NCBI GenBank assembly: GCA_022264855.1
Contig: JABYQU010000012.1
Coordinates: forward strand, 434,001-498,000
Direction of reading: 5' to 3'
DNA from: Lenzites betulinus
Lineage: Eukaryota > Basidiomycota > Agaricomycetes > Polyporales > Polyporaceae
DNA length: 64,000 nucleotides
Shown here: positions 12,404-25,108 of the stretch, one piece after another
Numbering within the stretch: the first letter of the stretch is position 1
How the letters are laid out: each line of letters opens with the position of its first letter
The notes under the pieces: generated by a model
What the model saw: only the letters and a program-made list of their open reading frames with translations
The model's database searches: none
What the model was told of the DNA's origin: nothing
Made by a program: the position numbers and the translations under genes

Positions 12404-14788
12404 GCCGCGGCCGGGCAGGGGGAAGCACCGAGGGCTTCCTGGCTGGGCGAACGCGAACTTGAATGTAAGTGTGTAGCGAGGACGGAGAAGAAGGTCTCGA
12501 AAGCGCTGCCGCAGCGGCTGTACAGTATAGATAGATCGTTGTGCGTGCCGCCGTTCCATTCCGCCTGCCTGGGGGCCAGCCGTGCACACACATATGGATA
12601 TATTCGCGCGCACGCGTGCACGCACAGAACGCCTGGGCTGGCAGGTGTACGTGAACCGCATACAAGGACACCCTCCCGCCTTCCCACCACGGACACAATA
12701 TGCCAGCACGGCAGGCGTTCCCTTGAAGCCTGCGCGGCTCCGTCCTCGGCGTTTTCGCTTTCTCGTCGCACGTCCAGCTCCCCAGTGAAGCTTTGAAGCC
12801 CAGTGATCGCGCGCGAGCCACCGATCGCGTGCGCCGCGCGCCCGTCGAGCTCGGTTTGCGGTAGAACGCCGAGGAGTTTGGAAGTCGGCGCGCCACATAC
12901 GCCCGGGCAGCTGGGGCGCGCGCGCTCCCTCGCTCTTGTGCTCTGCTAGAACGCCGACGTCACCGCCGCTGGACACCTCCTGCCACGCGCGGGTTCCGAG
13001 TGATGATGGTGCTCCAGGACAGGCCCGGGTTCCCGTCCGCCGCCGCCGCTTGTACGTGCCTCCGAGGAGGATGGGATTGCACTGGAATATTGCACGCGGG
13101 ATGTCCTCGGGGTCGGGCGCGTCGGCAGCACAGCGGTGTCGTGCACACGTACGGACGGCGGACAGAGGACAATGCATCAGGACATCAAAATGGAGACGCA
13201 CCGCTCCTGGCGTCGCCCGAGGGCAGCGCAGAACCGTGATGAACCGTGATGGCACGCTGCACGCCACGGCGCGCATCTGGCGGCGAGCCTATGCGCATTG
13301 TGCGGGCGTGTCAGTGTTAATGCCTGCAGGCACGCCCCCTTGGTGCCGGCGAGGCCTGGAGGCGTGAGGCGCGTGGGTCGTGGGTCGTCCGACGAATGGG
13401 GTGCGGGGTGCGTGGCAGCTGAGCTTGTCGATGTCAAGGACGCGCAGCGGGCGTGCATGAGTGCCGCCGCGGGGCCGGGCGCGCGCGGGCCATTGGTACC
13501 AGGTGCAAAGCCATGGGGCAGCGGCACTGCAGCAGCGGGCACAGCCCGGCAATGCAAATTAGGGTTTGGCGGCGTCGGCCGTCGTACCCCCGCCGGAACG
13601 CGTCCTGCGTATTTTGTAATTATAACACGCGTCTGGCGGCGGACGTCAGCTTGACTCAGGCGGCGACGCGATGACCAACCTCGTATACGCCGTGCGCCAG
13701 CGCATGGCATGCCTCGCGGAGGGGGTGACAGGCATGGCCGCGCCGGGGAACGTTCTGTTCTGCTCTGCACGGGCAGGGTCCGGCACGAGGCCAGGGATGC
13801 GGGCGCGTGCGTGGCGGTGAGTGCGGGATGATTGTGGGAGGAATGCAATTATGCGGGTGGAGATGAAACGATCACGCCGAGTCTCTAGGCACTGTATTGC
13901 TCGCCGTGAAACGCGCGACACGCTCGTCGTATGCGGACGGGGCGTCGACTCACCGTGACACATGGACTGACATACCGTATATAGCCGGGCGGGAGTGGGC
14001 GGAGATCTGTGATCGCGTTGGCGCGCTGGGGGGCGCCGTACGTATGCGGACCGGGCAGCTGGAAGTGCAGCGTGCTGCGGCGCGAATGGAGAAGACTGCA
14101 GATGAGCCGGGAATGGGGCGTCGATGGCCGGAGGCGAGGGCGTGATGAGGGGGAAGGGGGAGCATGTGCATTGCATCCTTATTGTTGTGCTTCGTGCGAA
14201 AGACGCGGACGAGGCGGCGGGACGGCGGGGCGGGGCGCGCGCGGGTCGAGTGCTTTTTGTCTCCCTGAAGGAGACTGCGTGGTCCGGTCGCGAGCACTGA
14301 TCGGATCTCTTCCTCCGCAGGGTGGGAGTCGCATAGCGGGACGCCTTATTGTGTTCGCGTCGGCCTGCGTCGGCGTCGCGTGCGACCGTCGCGCGGCGAC
14401 ATGTATTTTTTGGAACGGAATTGGGCACGGAGGACGAAAAAGAGGAGGATGAGTCGAGTGGCGGGAGCGCGGCGGGTTAGACTTTGGGTGGAAGAAGCCG
14501 GAAGCGGTGACTGTGTGTGCCCGGATAGGCAGGTCGGAGGGGACGCCAGATCCGCGGCCGGTCGATTGCCAGACGCTGGGCTGACGGGCGCAGCTGTCAT
14601 CGCGTCCGAGCGTGAATCCGAGTGGCCCATGTTCTCCTGCTCCCGTACAACCATGCCCGTCCCCGACCATATATATACCGCGTCTGCCTCTCCCGGCCCC
14701 CTCCCGACCTCTGCCCCCTTCCTCCTCCTTTCCCGACGTCCCCCGCAGCCCTCCCCCTCCTCTCCTCTCCCTAGCAGGTCTGCAAGCC
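12404..14788. other. Long GC-rich intergenic region
   Basis: The 2.4-kb gap holds many long open frames on both strands, which is expected at this high GC content. None has a start context, splice sites or a motif I can support. The last 120 bp are pyrimidine-rich, a common feature upstream of basidiomycete genes, and contain the TATA box at 14669. Confidence 0.5.
14669..14678 (+). promoter_or_regulatory. TATA box of the F-box gene
   Basis: ATATATATAC lies about 115 bp before the F-box gene ATG and is followed by a nearly pure C/T tract up to the start. Confidence 0.45.
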
Positions 14789-16238
14789 ATGGGTTACCTC
14801 GGTTTCATCTTCGCCTCGTCCTCCAAGCAGGTCAGTGGTCGAACGCCGGATGCCAATCATCGTAACGCGCGTGCTAATCAACTCCCTCAGCCCACCACCC
14901 ACCATGTTGAGTCCGACCTCACGACCCTCTACGCGCCCAAGAAGCCTGTCGCGCGCCAGCCCAAGCCCCCATCCGTCCCCGTACCGATGGAGCTCGTCAT
15001 GACCATCCTAGAGTCCGCGTACGAGGGCGAAAGCGTGCCCGCGTACACCTCCCTCCTCCAGAACTGCTCCCTCGTGTGCAAGAACTGGTCCTTTGTCGCC
15101 CAGAAGCTTCTCTTCCGTAACGTCTCCCTCAAGTCCCAGACCGCTGCCATCGCCTTCCAACAGGCTGTCGACCGTGCGACCCCCCGCGGTCGCCAGCTTG
15201 GAGACGCAGTTGTCCGCATGAAGGTCGTTCTCGATCAGAACCAGCCGTATCGTCTGTCTCACCGCTCGTTCGCGCGGGCCGTATCTCTTTGCCCCAATCT
15301 CTACGAGCTCAGCGTCGCGCTCTATGGCGCAGGCGTACCCGGTTTTGATGTTATCGGTTCGCCAGACGCGGCTCGCATGAAGAGATCTGCGCCCTCGTTC
15401 GACGAGCGCACGCTAGCCATTCTGCGCTCCGGCCCCAGGATCTCGGCGCTCCAGTTCTGCAACTGGTCCGATAACAGCTCTTCCCTCCTCCAGCTTCTGG
15501 ACGTGTGGCCATCACTCAGCTCTCTGGACATCAGCGGGACGACGCCCCGGCTCGAGCGCGACAACGCAGAGCCCTTCCCCTGCGCCCTCCGCGAGCTCCG
15601 GACGAACTTCCAGGCGTCCCCTTCCGTGGAGTTCATGCGCTGGCTCCTGCACAACTCTACCGGCAGCCTCCGCGTGCTCGACCTCGCCCGGGAGCCCACC
15701 CCGGATATGTTGGAGTACCTTCTCGCCGAGCACGGCGCGACGCTCGAGTCGCTCGCCCTCCCTACATGCGGCACTCACGAGGCTGCCGCTGCGGTGCGGA
15801 GATGTGCGGCTCTGCGGGAACTCAAGATCGAGGGTGCCTGGGCGTCTCCGATGTTGTTCAAGACGCTCCCCGGAGACCTGCAGCATCTGGCGTTCGGCGT
15901 CGACAGCGGCACCTCGCTCCAGCCTGTCATCCAGGCCATCAAGAAGAGCGCGGACCTGCGTGCGGTCACCATGCACGTGTGGCACGGTGGCGAGAGGCAC
16001 CCCCAGCTGTCCCAGCTCCGCATTGCCTGCGCCGTCCAGGGTGTTAAGCTGCGCCAGACGACGGATGTCCCGGCGTTCCGCGCGATCACGGTATGTTCTC
16101 TGCGCTCTCCACATATGCGGGCGGCACGCTGACCTGGACGATCAGCGCGGCGACCCTGTTCCCACTGCGACGTACCCCCGGACGCGGTCGTTCAACAACC
16201 TGCTCTACATGGCCTCATGCGCTGCTACGACCCTCTAA
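14789..16238 (+). CDS. F-box-like protein with leucine-rich C-terminal part
   Basis: Probable substrate-recognition subunit of an SCF ubiquitin ligase. The first exon is MGYLGFIFASSSKQ, then a 64-bp intron, a long exon and a short last exon starting RGDPVPTATYPRTRS. Residues roughly 45-95 (VPMELVMTILESAYEGE, then NCSLVCKNWSFVAQKLLFRN) form the F-box-like motif typical of Agaricomycetes. The rest has irregular leucine-rich repeats (LCPNLYELSVAL, WPSLSSLDISG, LRELKIEGAW). Length about 450 codons. Agaricomycetes carry hundreds of such genes with unknown substrates, so no pathway can be given. No damage is visible. Confidence 0.8.
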
Positions 16239-18633
16239 TCGACTGACATCTGACCCCGAGCCCGTCTAGGATTCCGATTCCATAACCCATCGCGTATAAC
16301 GCCCTAATTCCGGCCTGTATCCGCATGCGCCTGTTGCTCCGGCTCGGACAACGGCCCATTGTGCTCTATCTGTATCATCCCCCACGTTCACGTCTCTGCA
16401 CACATCATCCCACGTCCCGTCTCGTCATCGTCCCGCACGTCACGACCAACTCACGACCCTCACTCATCGTCCCCGTCTCGGACCGTTCTTCGCATACACA
16501 CCGGCTCCTAATCTATCCCGTGCACATACCGCCCCTCCGTCTGCGCACCGCGCACCGTGCTCATGCTCTGTCCCGTTCTGTTCATCTCACTCTGATCTCA
16601 TCTCATAACCCGCACGTCTCCGCATCGCTGTCCCGACCCATGGCATCCGCCCGACGAATAGATTCCCTGTTCTGTCCACGATCCGCTCCGCCCCTGTGCT
16701 CCTGTGCACACGCCCTACAAAACGACCGCCCGTAATCGACCGCGCTTCCATGTCTTCCGCCCGCCCGCCTGTTCGTCCGCCGCCGCTCGTCGCCCTGCAC
16801 ATGTCACCGCTCACACCAGCCACGACGTACAATACCCCCACCGCGCCCGCACGCACGCGCGTAATGTGTACACTTACACGGCACGCGGCTGCGATCTCAG
16901 CACCCGGGGACGCGCGCCTCGCTGCCGGAAGGGGGCTCCTCAGGCAGCGCGCGCGCGCTCGGCATCCAAGTCGGTCCTCGGTCCTGTCCTCGTTCCTACC
17001 CGCCCGTGCTTCTTGCTCTCATTCCTGTGGTCGGGTTTTTGGTTTATCGCCCGTCCCGTCCCTCTTGCCTCCGAGTCTCCGTTCGCACCCCGCCGCATTC
17101 CTTCTTGGCCCCGTTCGTTCGTTCCCGCCCGCGTTTTCGCCCTTTCGTTCGCTACGCCCCGTTCTATTTATTGCGAAGTTTGTGTTCGCGTTAGAGTAGG
17201 CCGTCCCGGTAATTCAGTTAAACTTGATGCTCGCTGTGAGACAGCACAGTCTTCTCAAGTCAAGTCGAAGATGCTATATGCACGCATGCGTTCATTGCTA
17301 GGATTAACGTTCATTAAGGCCTCGTGTTGCATTGCAAGGGTGCGCTGTGATCGTGACATCGTGGATCGGTCCCTGGTCCGTCTCAGGTCTCAGGTCTTAG
17401 TGCGTGCAAGTCAGGGCCGCGACTCAGACGGGATCGCCAGGCCCATGACGTCGCCCTGTGCACACGTCCTTTCCTACCCTTCGCGCGCGTACGCCGCACC
17501 CCGTTACACCCACGCCGCGTGCTTATTGTTCTGAACGACCTGTGTGAACTGAGGGACCTGGCACAGGGCAACGCGACGCGGCGTGCGCATCAATTCTCAG
17601 ATCTCATTACTGCCCCTCGCGGAAATTAGAGCTTCGGGGCCTTTAGACGCGTCTGCGCCACCGTCCCGCCCCCTCTGGAGCTCGCACGTCTATCAGGGTG
17701 AGTGTCGGACTTTGCACGGGCGCGTCCTAGGTACGAATTCGCGACGGCATTCTGTGGCAACTGCTAGTGTACCGGCCGCCGTGCGCGCGCAGCTGCACGT
17801 AACGAATCACGATACAATGTACGGCCCATGTGAGCCCGCGCGCACGCGGCGCGTTCATTTTGGCTTCACGGGAGAAGAGCGCTGGGGTTCTGCTCTGTTC
17901 TGCGGCGCTGCGCGTTTTCCCGGCGGAGGACATTGTTTATGGGGCATATCGCCGTTCCGGAATGAGCATGAGGAGAGAAGAGGGAGAGGAGGTAAGTAGG
18001 TTGGAAGCGCGGAGTTGCCTGTTTGGGACGTGCACTCGCGGTGGCGTGGGCGCTTGTGCGGGGCGGGCTCTTGGCTCATGCTGCCAAGTTTGTGAGTTCC
18101 GCTAGCACTTCTGACACTGAGTACTTTCCGAGTCGAGGCGGTGGAGAGAGAAGGATGTGTACGATGTTTCGCGCGGTTCTATTTCGCAGGGTGGATAGCG
18201 GAACGAGCTTGAGTGACTGCAGGACTCGTCGGGACTCAGAGCCCCGGACCCCGGGTCGAAGTTGCGGGCTGGCTGGCTGGCTCATCGCTTTTGTGTAGCC
18301 CGACAGTATGCGCATGGGCAAGTACTTCTTCAGCTTGGTTGTGCTGGTGAATCAGAACACGCTTCCGGGCGGAGATATTCTCTCTCAGCGGCTTCGGGTA
18401 CTTACTCACAAACCAGCCCGAGTTCGAGACGTCCCGGGCTGTCTGGGCGCAGCGCGCGGAAAAGATGGTGCAGAGTCCTCAATCAGCAGCGGTAGGCCCC
18501 GAAGCATTCCAGAGATGTCACTAGCGGAGTCCTTCGTGCCAACAGGCGAGCGTCGATAGTTTGTCATGGTGAAGACGAGCGTCACGAAAAAGGATGTGCA
18601 CATGCAAAAGTCAACTACAAGTGCAGCCTCGAA
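16239..18633. other. Intergenic region, nothing recognised
   Basis: From about 16340 to 17190 the plus strand is strongly pyrimidine-rich with CCGTC and CACAC strings, which keeps frames open without coding signal. The rest (17200-18630) has only short open frames. The F-box gene and the deaminase-like gene converge on this region. Confidence 0.5.
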
Positions 18634-20806
18634 TCAATCTTCAAGGTTCGAACGCTGCAACATCGCCGCGATTTGTAAATCCTGCTCGGCCATGCCATCC
18701 GCGGTAAGAGGATGGTCCGGAGCGTCCACGAGCGAGTCTGTGTCGGTGAGGGAAAGACCTGGGAATGCGGCACAATAGAGGATCTCCAGCAGCTGTGTCC
18801 GCATCTCTCGGAGAGCGTCCAGAGGAATGCCTATGTGTGGTGCCGCCCATGGCTGGATGGTCGTGTGTATTCCTCCGGGTTCAGGGAGATCGAACGTCGA
18901 ATGGAAAGTGAACGTCGGATAGACAGTGTCCCCGCTTTGCTTTGCAAGGAAGTCGGCGAGCATCGAGCAGCAGAAGCAACACCTCTTGTTGACTCCGACC
19001 TCGATATCACCCGAGCGGTCGGGCTGGAGGCGTCAGTATGATATGGGCATGATATTATAAACACTCACTGAAAGGAGCTTCGCTACTTGTTCGAGCGCTG
19101 GCGAATTTTCCGGCCGTGAACCCCCTTTGGACAGACTGGCGCATGCCACCCCCATGAGAGACGCTTCGGCGTGCACGTGCGAACGGTTCACGCTGCTCGT
19201 CTGGACATTGGCACGTTCAAAAAATGCGACCGCGGCTTCGCGGTGCTGTGGCGATGTCCCAGTGGCGAACGTGTCGAGAAACTTCGTCTTGAACTCTTCG
19301 ACTGCCTCCTCCGATACATTGAGAGCGGGCGGCTTGAGAACGAACTTGTACGCGGCGAGTCCGTAAGGATACGGTATGGGGGTGGGGGTCGCAGTCCTGT
19401 GTTGTATGGCAGCCACAACAGCACGATACGTGAGGGTGAGGGGCTCGAGAACTTGGTAGACGAGCTTCGTGATATGCTTCTTAACCTTATCGTCGTCCGC
19501 TAGATATATACTGAGAACCGAACACAGTATATGCGACGAAATAAAAGCGTACGTTCGTCGACGTCTATTAGCTCCGTTTCAAGTCCGTCCTTCGCCTCAC
19601 TCGACTTTGCTGAGGATACTGAGGTAAGTTCAGCTTCTGCGGTCATATGGTGAGTAGCGATAATAGTAAACAGACAAACACACACACCTGATTCCGGCTC
19701 CCGACGTAAGCTGCCCTGCGCGTACTTTGTACTGAGGTAGCTGGCAAGCCTCGTGTTGATGATAATGTCGAGCACCCCGCTTCTAAGAAGTGCATGCAGC
19801 GCCATAATTGCAATTCTTACTTTCTTGTAATGACGAGTGACGCGGGGAGACTTTCTGAATGGTTTTCGATCGCCGTTGCTCGAGACCCTCGTGAGGAGAT
19901 CCTCCAACATAGAAAGCACCTCGCTGAAAACACAAAGCCACCCCTTGACGTTGCCTGCGTTGAGCTCGTATGCCCCTTCCACACCGGCAGTGCCGGGGGA
20001 GAGTGTCAGAGGAAAGATACCATGCTTCGTGAAAAGTTCGGTCAGGGTCTCCCCTATCATTGTGAGGTGAATGGTAGAAGCCTCCAAGCCTAGCGTCTCC
20101 ATGTCCTGATTGTTGTACCAATCTTGCATAAGGACGATCGGGCACTCTCTCCATATTTCGCGTCGTTTGAGAACTCGAGCGCCATGCTTCATATACGTCC
20201 GACGCAGGATGATACTCAACGTTGCGTAGATGCGAGCGAACTCCCCATCGGCAGGGGAGAACAGATCGGGGCTCGGCGCATTCGACGCGCAGAAGTTGAT
20301 GATGGTAACGATTTCGCTCAGATGCTGATTGAATGGTACAGGCCTATGATAGACATGCAATCAGTTCAACCGGATACTAGACGTGAACGAACATATGTGT
20401 CATACTTGGCCGACGAACCGTTGTTCAGCAGCGTCACTGCTTCGCGACGTCCCCTTGCCGCGATGTGGATAACGTCGACACCGAGCTCCGTCCCAGACGC
20501 GTCCTGTACGACATTATGATCCTCCCTATCAGGAGCGCTGGGTGTGTTAGGAGCAAAGATCACAGAAACCACCCGTTCACTAGATAGATGGGCGGTGACT
20601 GCGATTCCGGCAGAATCTGTGTCAGAATTGTCGATGACGGTCAATATATGTTCAAAATAGCGGCGGCTGGGGGATTTCTTCGGAATTGAAAGCGAGCCGC
20701 CGTGACGGTAGCCGTTCAAAAAGTGAGTCAGCAGCGCGATGTCGTGGCAAAGGCTGTCGAAGTCGTGTTGGTCGAAATAACTTTTGAGACCAAGGGGCGG
20801 CGCCAT
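18634..20806 (-). CDS. OTT_1508-like deaminase family protein
   Basis: A fungal protein of about 600 residues with a C-terminal deaminase-like fold. The start at 20806 gives MAPPLGLKSYFDQHDFDSLC; at least five exons follow. The helical N-terminal two-thirds (HLSEIVTIINFC, IWRECPIVLMQDWYNNQDM) has no named domain. Near the C-terminus the sequence NRSHVHAEASLMGVAC carries the His-Ala-Glu zinc/catalytic motif, and after one more intron IEVGVNKRCCFCC provides the paired cysteines. This H-A-E plus C-x-x-C layout and spacing fit the OTT_1508 group of the cytidine-deaminase superfamily, which is expanded in mushroom-forming fungi. Both motif halves are intact, so an active enzyme is possible. The substrate is unknown; proposed roles for the superfamily include nucleic-acid editing and conflict with foreign elements. 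Confidence 0.75.
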
Positions 20807-22832
20807 GATTAGGAGGCCAGCGTCCTATGTTTTTGGTCAGGGAGCACGAGTAGGGCAGACTGAGACTGCGAGATGGAAGTGGGATGAGTCAGTGAGTGGT
20901 ATTTCAAACTTCTGTCGGTATGCAACCTCAGCTGTGCTTCCGTCGGCGCCTTAATCTACGTGAGCTCAGGCAATACGCCAATACACTCTTACATCGAGCC
21001 CCAAACAGAAAGCTAGCTCACTCGCTCACTCATTATCGAGTAGCGGAGATCCTGAGGCCTGAGGTTGGGACTTGAACAACTTGAGCGAGTGAGTTGAAGA
21101 ACAGAGCCACCTGCCTAATTGGGACGTGCACTCGGAGAGACTCGGAGCTACTCGGAGTTCGCCGTGGCATGGGTGGTTGCGCGTAGCAAGCGCCTGGCTC
21201 AAGTTTTGCTGCTCTTGCCGCTGTCTTGTACTTCGAATAAGTTGGAGACGTTGGAGGTGTCGGAACGTATACTTCGTATTTTGCGTGTATACGCTGCAAG
21301 ACTTTTGGCCAAAGGAGGTGGTGTGACTGTTCGGTCGCTCGGATTTCTCGCTGAGTCCAGGCTGTCAATCACAAAAACTAACAAGTACTCAAAGCTCGAC
21401 GCGCAAGGCGACTGGAATTTAACTCGAGGCTCGTCTATGTTCGTAGCTGGAGCTATGCAGCTGCGGGGTGAACGCCTTATCGCCTCTGTATACTCCGCCC
21501 CTGTGTGAACGGGCAGACAATGCTGCGCTTGTATGTCGGAGTGCCCTCGGCCCTCCTTATAAACCGCTTCGGATACTTACAAACCGAGGCGTTCAGACGG
21601 TGGCTGCGCTCACGCATGCGATGTACAAATCACGGTAAGTGACATTCTCCAAAGAACATTGAAACCTGTGCGCGATGCTGAAATAATGTTATAGGCTATC
21701 CTCGTATGCAACCCTTATACAAGGTGGCGACGGAGGGGTCCGTTTGCTATCGCACATCTCTGTGCGCCGGAATCATCGCCTCTCGCGTCTGGGGTTCGAC
21801 TTTGGCACCCAAATATCCGGCTCAGTGAGCTCCGAACATGCATCGGACTGCATATCCATGGTTACGTCGCCGCATCACCTGGATATGCGCCGGGGTGCGC
21901 TGTCTATGACAGGGCTATGAGTGTTCTCGCGTCTGCCCTACTAAACTCTATCTTGCAGAACCCGATTCCGGGCTCAACAACACCTTCAAGCTCATGTTGC
22001 AAATACGATTCCCCGTGCGAAGCGATGTCCCACATGTAATCAGATCCTTATCAAGGACCCAGTGGTGGAATCGGATTCCATGTCGCTGCGCCTGCCCATG
22101 AAGGCGTCCGGCAGTACGACAAGTACGACACCTTCATCATGATCTTGTTCGATGAGCTCCGCCCGGGTCGCCTATGAAGCAATAGGTTTGCTGGTTCATC
22201 TGGAAAATTGTAGAGCGTCTTGAGGCCAACAGTGATTGTGCAATACGGCACCAGTATGCCCGTCCATCGTTTCAGCAATATTCAAATTTGTGAGTTTGCT
22301 TACTTGCATGCCCGAATCTGCATGCCCGAATGCCTTGCGACTGATACGTCTCGTACAGGATGTCGCTCTACTGTCCTTGGGTCGAACGAACGACTACGGC
22401 TGGTGATGAGCTGCAATGTGCGGCTTTCCGAGGATTGTAGCTGTGAGGCTGACGCGTCCGTTCGCGCACACCCGGCATACATGGCCAGTGTTGCGGCGCT
22501 CACTATGGCTTTCTACTGACAGCAGCTCCTCAGATCGCAGGCATCGGTATCACCTGGAAGCCCTCGTAATGACAGTATGCTATCCACAACTGTAGCCACA
22601 TTTCCATATGTGGCGTTCCGGTAATGGTCGCGCTCCAACCTAGCCCTAGATCCAATGTTGCAAGAACCGCTTCTATCAACGCCGACTTCGCCACACGACA
22701 AATTTCTGTGCCGCCCGACCACCTATATAACGTACGCCGCGAATAATCGGGGAGACATCTCCCATAAGCACTCTTCCACTCTCACAACTCCTCCTCGCCC
22801 AGCGACGAATACCCCTATCCCACATTCTAATC
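20807..22832. other. Intergenic region with possible exon remnants
   Basis: Around 21553-21720 there is a TATAAA, an ATG at about 21618 and canonical-looking donor and acceptor sites, but the reading frame soon closes. No other gene-like signal was found in this 2-kb gap except the TATA box of the next gene. Confidence 0.4.
22724..22730 (+). promoter_or_regulatory. TATA box of small GPI-type protein
   Basis: TATATAA lies about 105 bp upstream of the ATG at 22833, the same distance as for the other two small secreted protein genes. Confidence 0.45.
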
Positions 22833-23267
22833 ATGCAGTTCACCCACGTTCTCTTCTTCGCCTACACCATTGCGATCGCCGCGGTCGGCGTACACGCTGC
22901 GGATTCTTCCTGTGAGCTCCCCTCTTTACTGAGGCTCTTTCTTGCCTCTTGCTGACAGTCATCGTGTCTTCTCAGCCTCGAGCGTACAGACTAGCTCTGC
23001 CCCCTCTGCGTCGGCCACCAACCCTCCAAGCTCCTCGTCCGGCTCCGCCACCTCCGCCCCCGCGAGCTCCGCCAGCGGAAACACGACCGCCTCCGCGCCC
23101 CCAGCGAAGAACAGCACCAAGTACGCATTATGATCTCTGCGCACCCTTCGGGCCGTTCGCTCACATGTATTCTTGCGCACAGCCACGCCCTGCCCATGGC
23201 CTCGTTCGAGCGTACCCTGCTGTACGTCGCAGGCGGGGCCATGCTCGGCGCGGTGACCGTGTTGTAA
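22833..23267 (+). CDS. Small Ser/Ala-rich GPI-type secreted protein
   Basis: Three exons joined in phase give about 102 residues. An N-terminal signal peptide (MQFTHVLFFAYTIAIAAVGV) is followed by a Ser/Ala/Thr/Pro-rich stretch likely to be heavily O-glycosylated, one NST glycosylation site and a hydrophobic C-terminal segment (LLYVAGGAMLGAVTVL) directly before the stop, as in GPI-anchored proteins. Introns are GTGAGC...TTCTCAG and GTACGC...GCACAG. It is next to the related-looking gene at 24129 and resembles it in design, but lacks its conserved SSIGG core, so I treat it as a separate family. Probable cell-wall or surface protein; no enzymatic domain. Confidence 0.7.
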
Positions 23268-24128
23268 GGGTGTGCCGGTGATTGACGGTCTCCAAGGCTC
23301 CGGCTTCAGTGCGGAGTAGATACCACGCGTGTGCGGATGTAAATATCGCGCTCGTTGTTCGTGCTTCCTACTAGTCCGACATCTATCATATTCGTTCGTT
23401 CGGCATAGCCTGCCACCCATGCTACTAGCTAGTGATGTGACGTATCTGGGATCTGTCAATATAGGACACCGCATCGCGTCGGAGCCTTAGGGGTATCATT
23501 GGAGCATCAATGAATGTTAAGGTCAGTTGTGTCTGAACGGTGAAGCTCACTGAAGGAGGGCACCGAGTCGCGCTTTGCAGCTTAGCCCTGACGTGTGGAC
23601 AGTTGTGCTGCGTGCAGGTCGCCTCTAGGTGCCAACACGTGTATTAAAACGGAATGGGTACTCGAAGCAGTTGTGCTAGTAACATATGGATCTATCATGG
23701 ACAGATCGCAGCGGACTTGAGCGTCAAGGAAGCGCTATATTGATAGTCGTCAGTACTTCCAATTTGACGCACATCTGGGAGGCACTCATAGCAGCATCAC
23801 GTACTTATTCTGTCCCCGCAGTGGCGCTGTGTAGAGGCAGTCCAAACCCATACTCATATCCAATCGGACCTTGTAGAACTGTTGCTTTCGCTACGCCGTG
23901 CGGTGCATAACGTACTGTCGGACGCAGTCAAAAGATGATGTACGAGCCGAGTTGCACGCTACTCTTGGCGAGATGATCCTACGACAGAATGGGGCCTTTG
24001 CGGAGTAATATAAGCAGCGGCCACATGAATGTCGAAGGCGAGCCGCACATACCTTTCTTCGGTCCACTTCATCTTCTCACTAGCCTGGTGCTACTTTTCG
24101 TTCTTCTACACTTTCCTTCAAATTGATC
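23268..24128. other. Intergenic region between two small secreted protein genes
   Basis: No gene-like frame was seen. A TATA box for the downstream gene lies near its right end. Confidence 0.5.
24007..24015 (+). promoter_or_regulatory. TATA box of secreted protein copy B
   Basis: AATATAAGC lies about 115 bp upstream of the ATG. The TATAAGC core and spacing match the promoter of copy A at 1367. Confidence 0.5.
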
Positions 24129-25108
24129 ATGTTTGTCAAGTCTTTCGCTCTTCTTGCTGTGCTCGCTCTCGGTGTACAGGCTGCACCCGCTAAGCGGGAC
24201 GACAGTGAGTGTTGAGCTAATTTGCTCCTGGAAAAGCGATACTAAGGTACAACTTCAAGGCTCGTCAGCATCACTGGCAGCGTCAGCAACTGTTACAGAT
24301 TCGGCCGCGTCTACTCCTGCAGACCCACGTACGTGCACATATCCGCCCCTCTCAGCTCGCCGCCAGAGCTAAATGCCACACAACAGTGACGGTGCTATCT
24401 GCACTTCGTGAGTGTCCTTCCCATTCCAAACGCATGTCTCAAATGAATGCACTGACTGACTCGCGTTGTCCATAGCTGCGGGCGCGACGAACACCCCAGA
24501 CGTGGTCATCTCCTTCATCCAGGCGAACTCACAATCTATTGCGTCCGCCAGTGCGTCTCCGTGATATGCTAGCTTCAGGTTGGACATATATTGACATCAA
24601 TGCAATGATAGTCGGAACTGGAACCATACTGGAACTTGAAGGTGAGCACGACAAGGGTATAGATTGGGCTCACAGATGACTCACCCAATGCTGCAGCATC
24701 GTTTGTCATGGCGGAGGCGATGACGGTGGTCCAGCCCACAGAGACGCAGCTTTCGGTTTTCATGGCTGGTGAGCCCAATGCATTCTATCAACCTGGGATT
24801 TCGCGCTGACATCCACGTTTACAGATGTCGCGGGTACTCCGATTGTCGAGGTATCTTCTATCGGGGGCGAAGCGATCACGCTTGCTACTGGCACAGCGAG
24901 CGGCTTCCCTACAACGTTCGCTGGGCACCTCTTCACCGCCGCGCCCAAATCCAAGTAAGCCGTGGCCATCTTTAGCGGAATGCTGTCTTTGACATGGGCA
25001 CGACTTTCTAGCCATGCTGCGACAGGAGTTCAGGTCCCAAGAGGTCTTATAGCTGGTGGATTGACCATGCTTGGAAGCGTTGCGCTTGGTGTAATCGCTG
25101 TACTCTGA
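24129..25108 (+). CDS. Small secreted GPI-type protein, copy B
   Basis: The first exon encodes a signal peptide (MFVKSFALLAVLALGVQAAP) followed by Lys-Arg, as in copy A. About eight small exons can be joined in phase: a Ser/Ala/Thr stretch, then NTPDVVISFIQANSQSIASA, VMAEAMTVVQPTETQLS, TPIVEVSSIGGEAITLATGT and FAGHLFTAAPKS. The last exon (HAATGVQVPRGLIAGGLTML, then GSVALGVIAVL) has the hydrophobic end of a GPI signal. Order, exon boundaries and several motifs match copy A at 456-1263, so they are duplicates with considerable divergence. Copy B has a longer Ser/Ala linker. A surface role is inferred; function unknown. Confidence 0.72.

Noticed and set aside
11228..13276. 682-codon open frame on the minus strand
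   Set aside because: It is antisense to malic enzyme copy 1 and runs into the GC-rich gap; composition is Arg/Ala/Pro-rich as expected for a shadow frame in GC-rich coding DNA.
12936..14452. Several ORFs of 140-260 codons on both strands
   Set aside because: High GC content alone explains them; translations are Arg/Gly/Ala-rich and show no domain.
16325..17534. Plus-strand ORFs of 136-276 codons after the F-box gene
   Set aside because: The sequence is a pyrimidine-rich tract giving Pro/Arg/Ser-rich translation without a motif or splice structure.
21780..21830. tRNA-like B-box (GGGTTCGACTTTGG)
   Set aside because: No matching A-box, cloverleaf or acceptor stem could be drawn.
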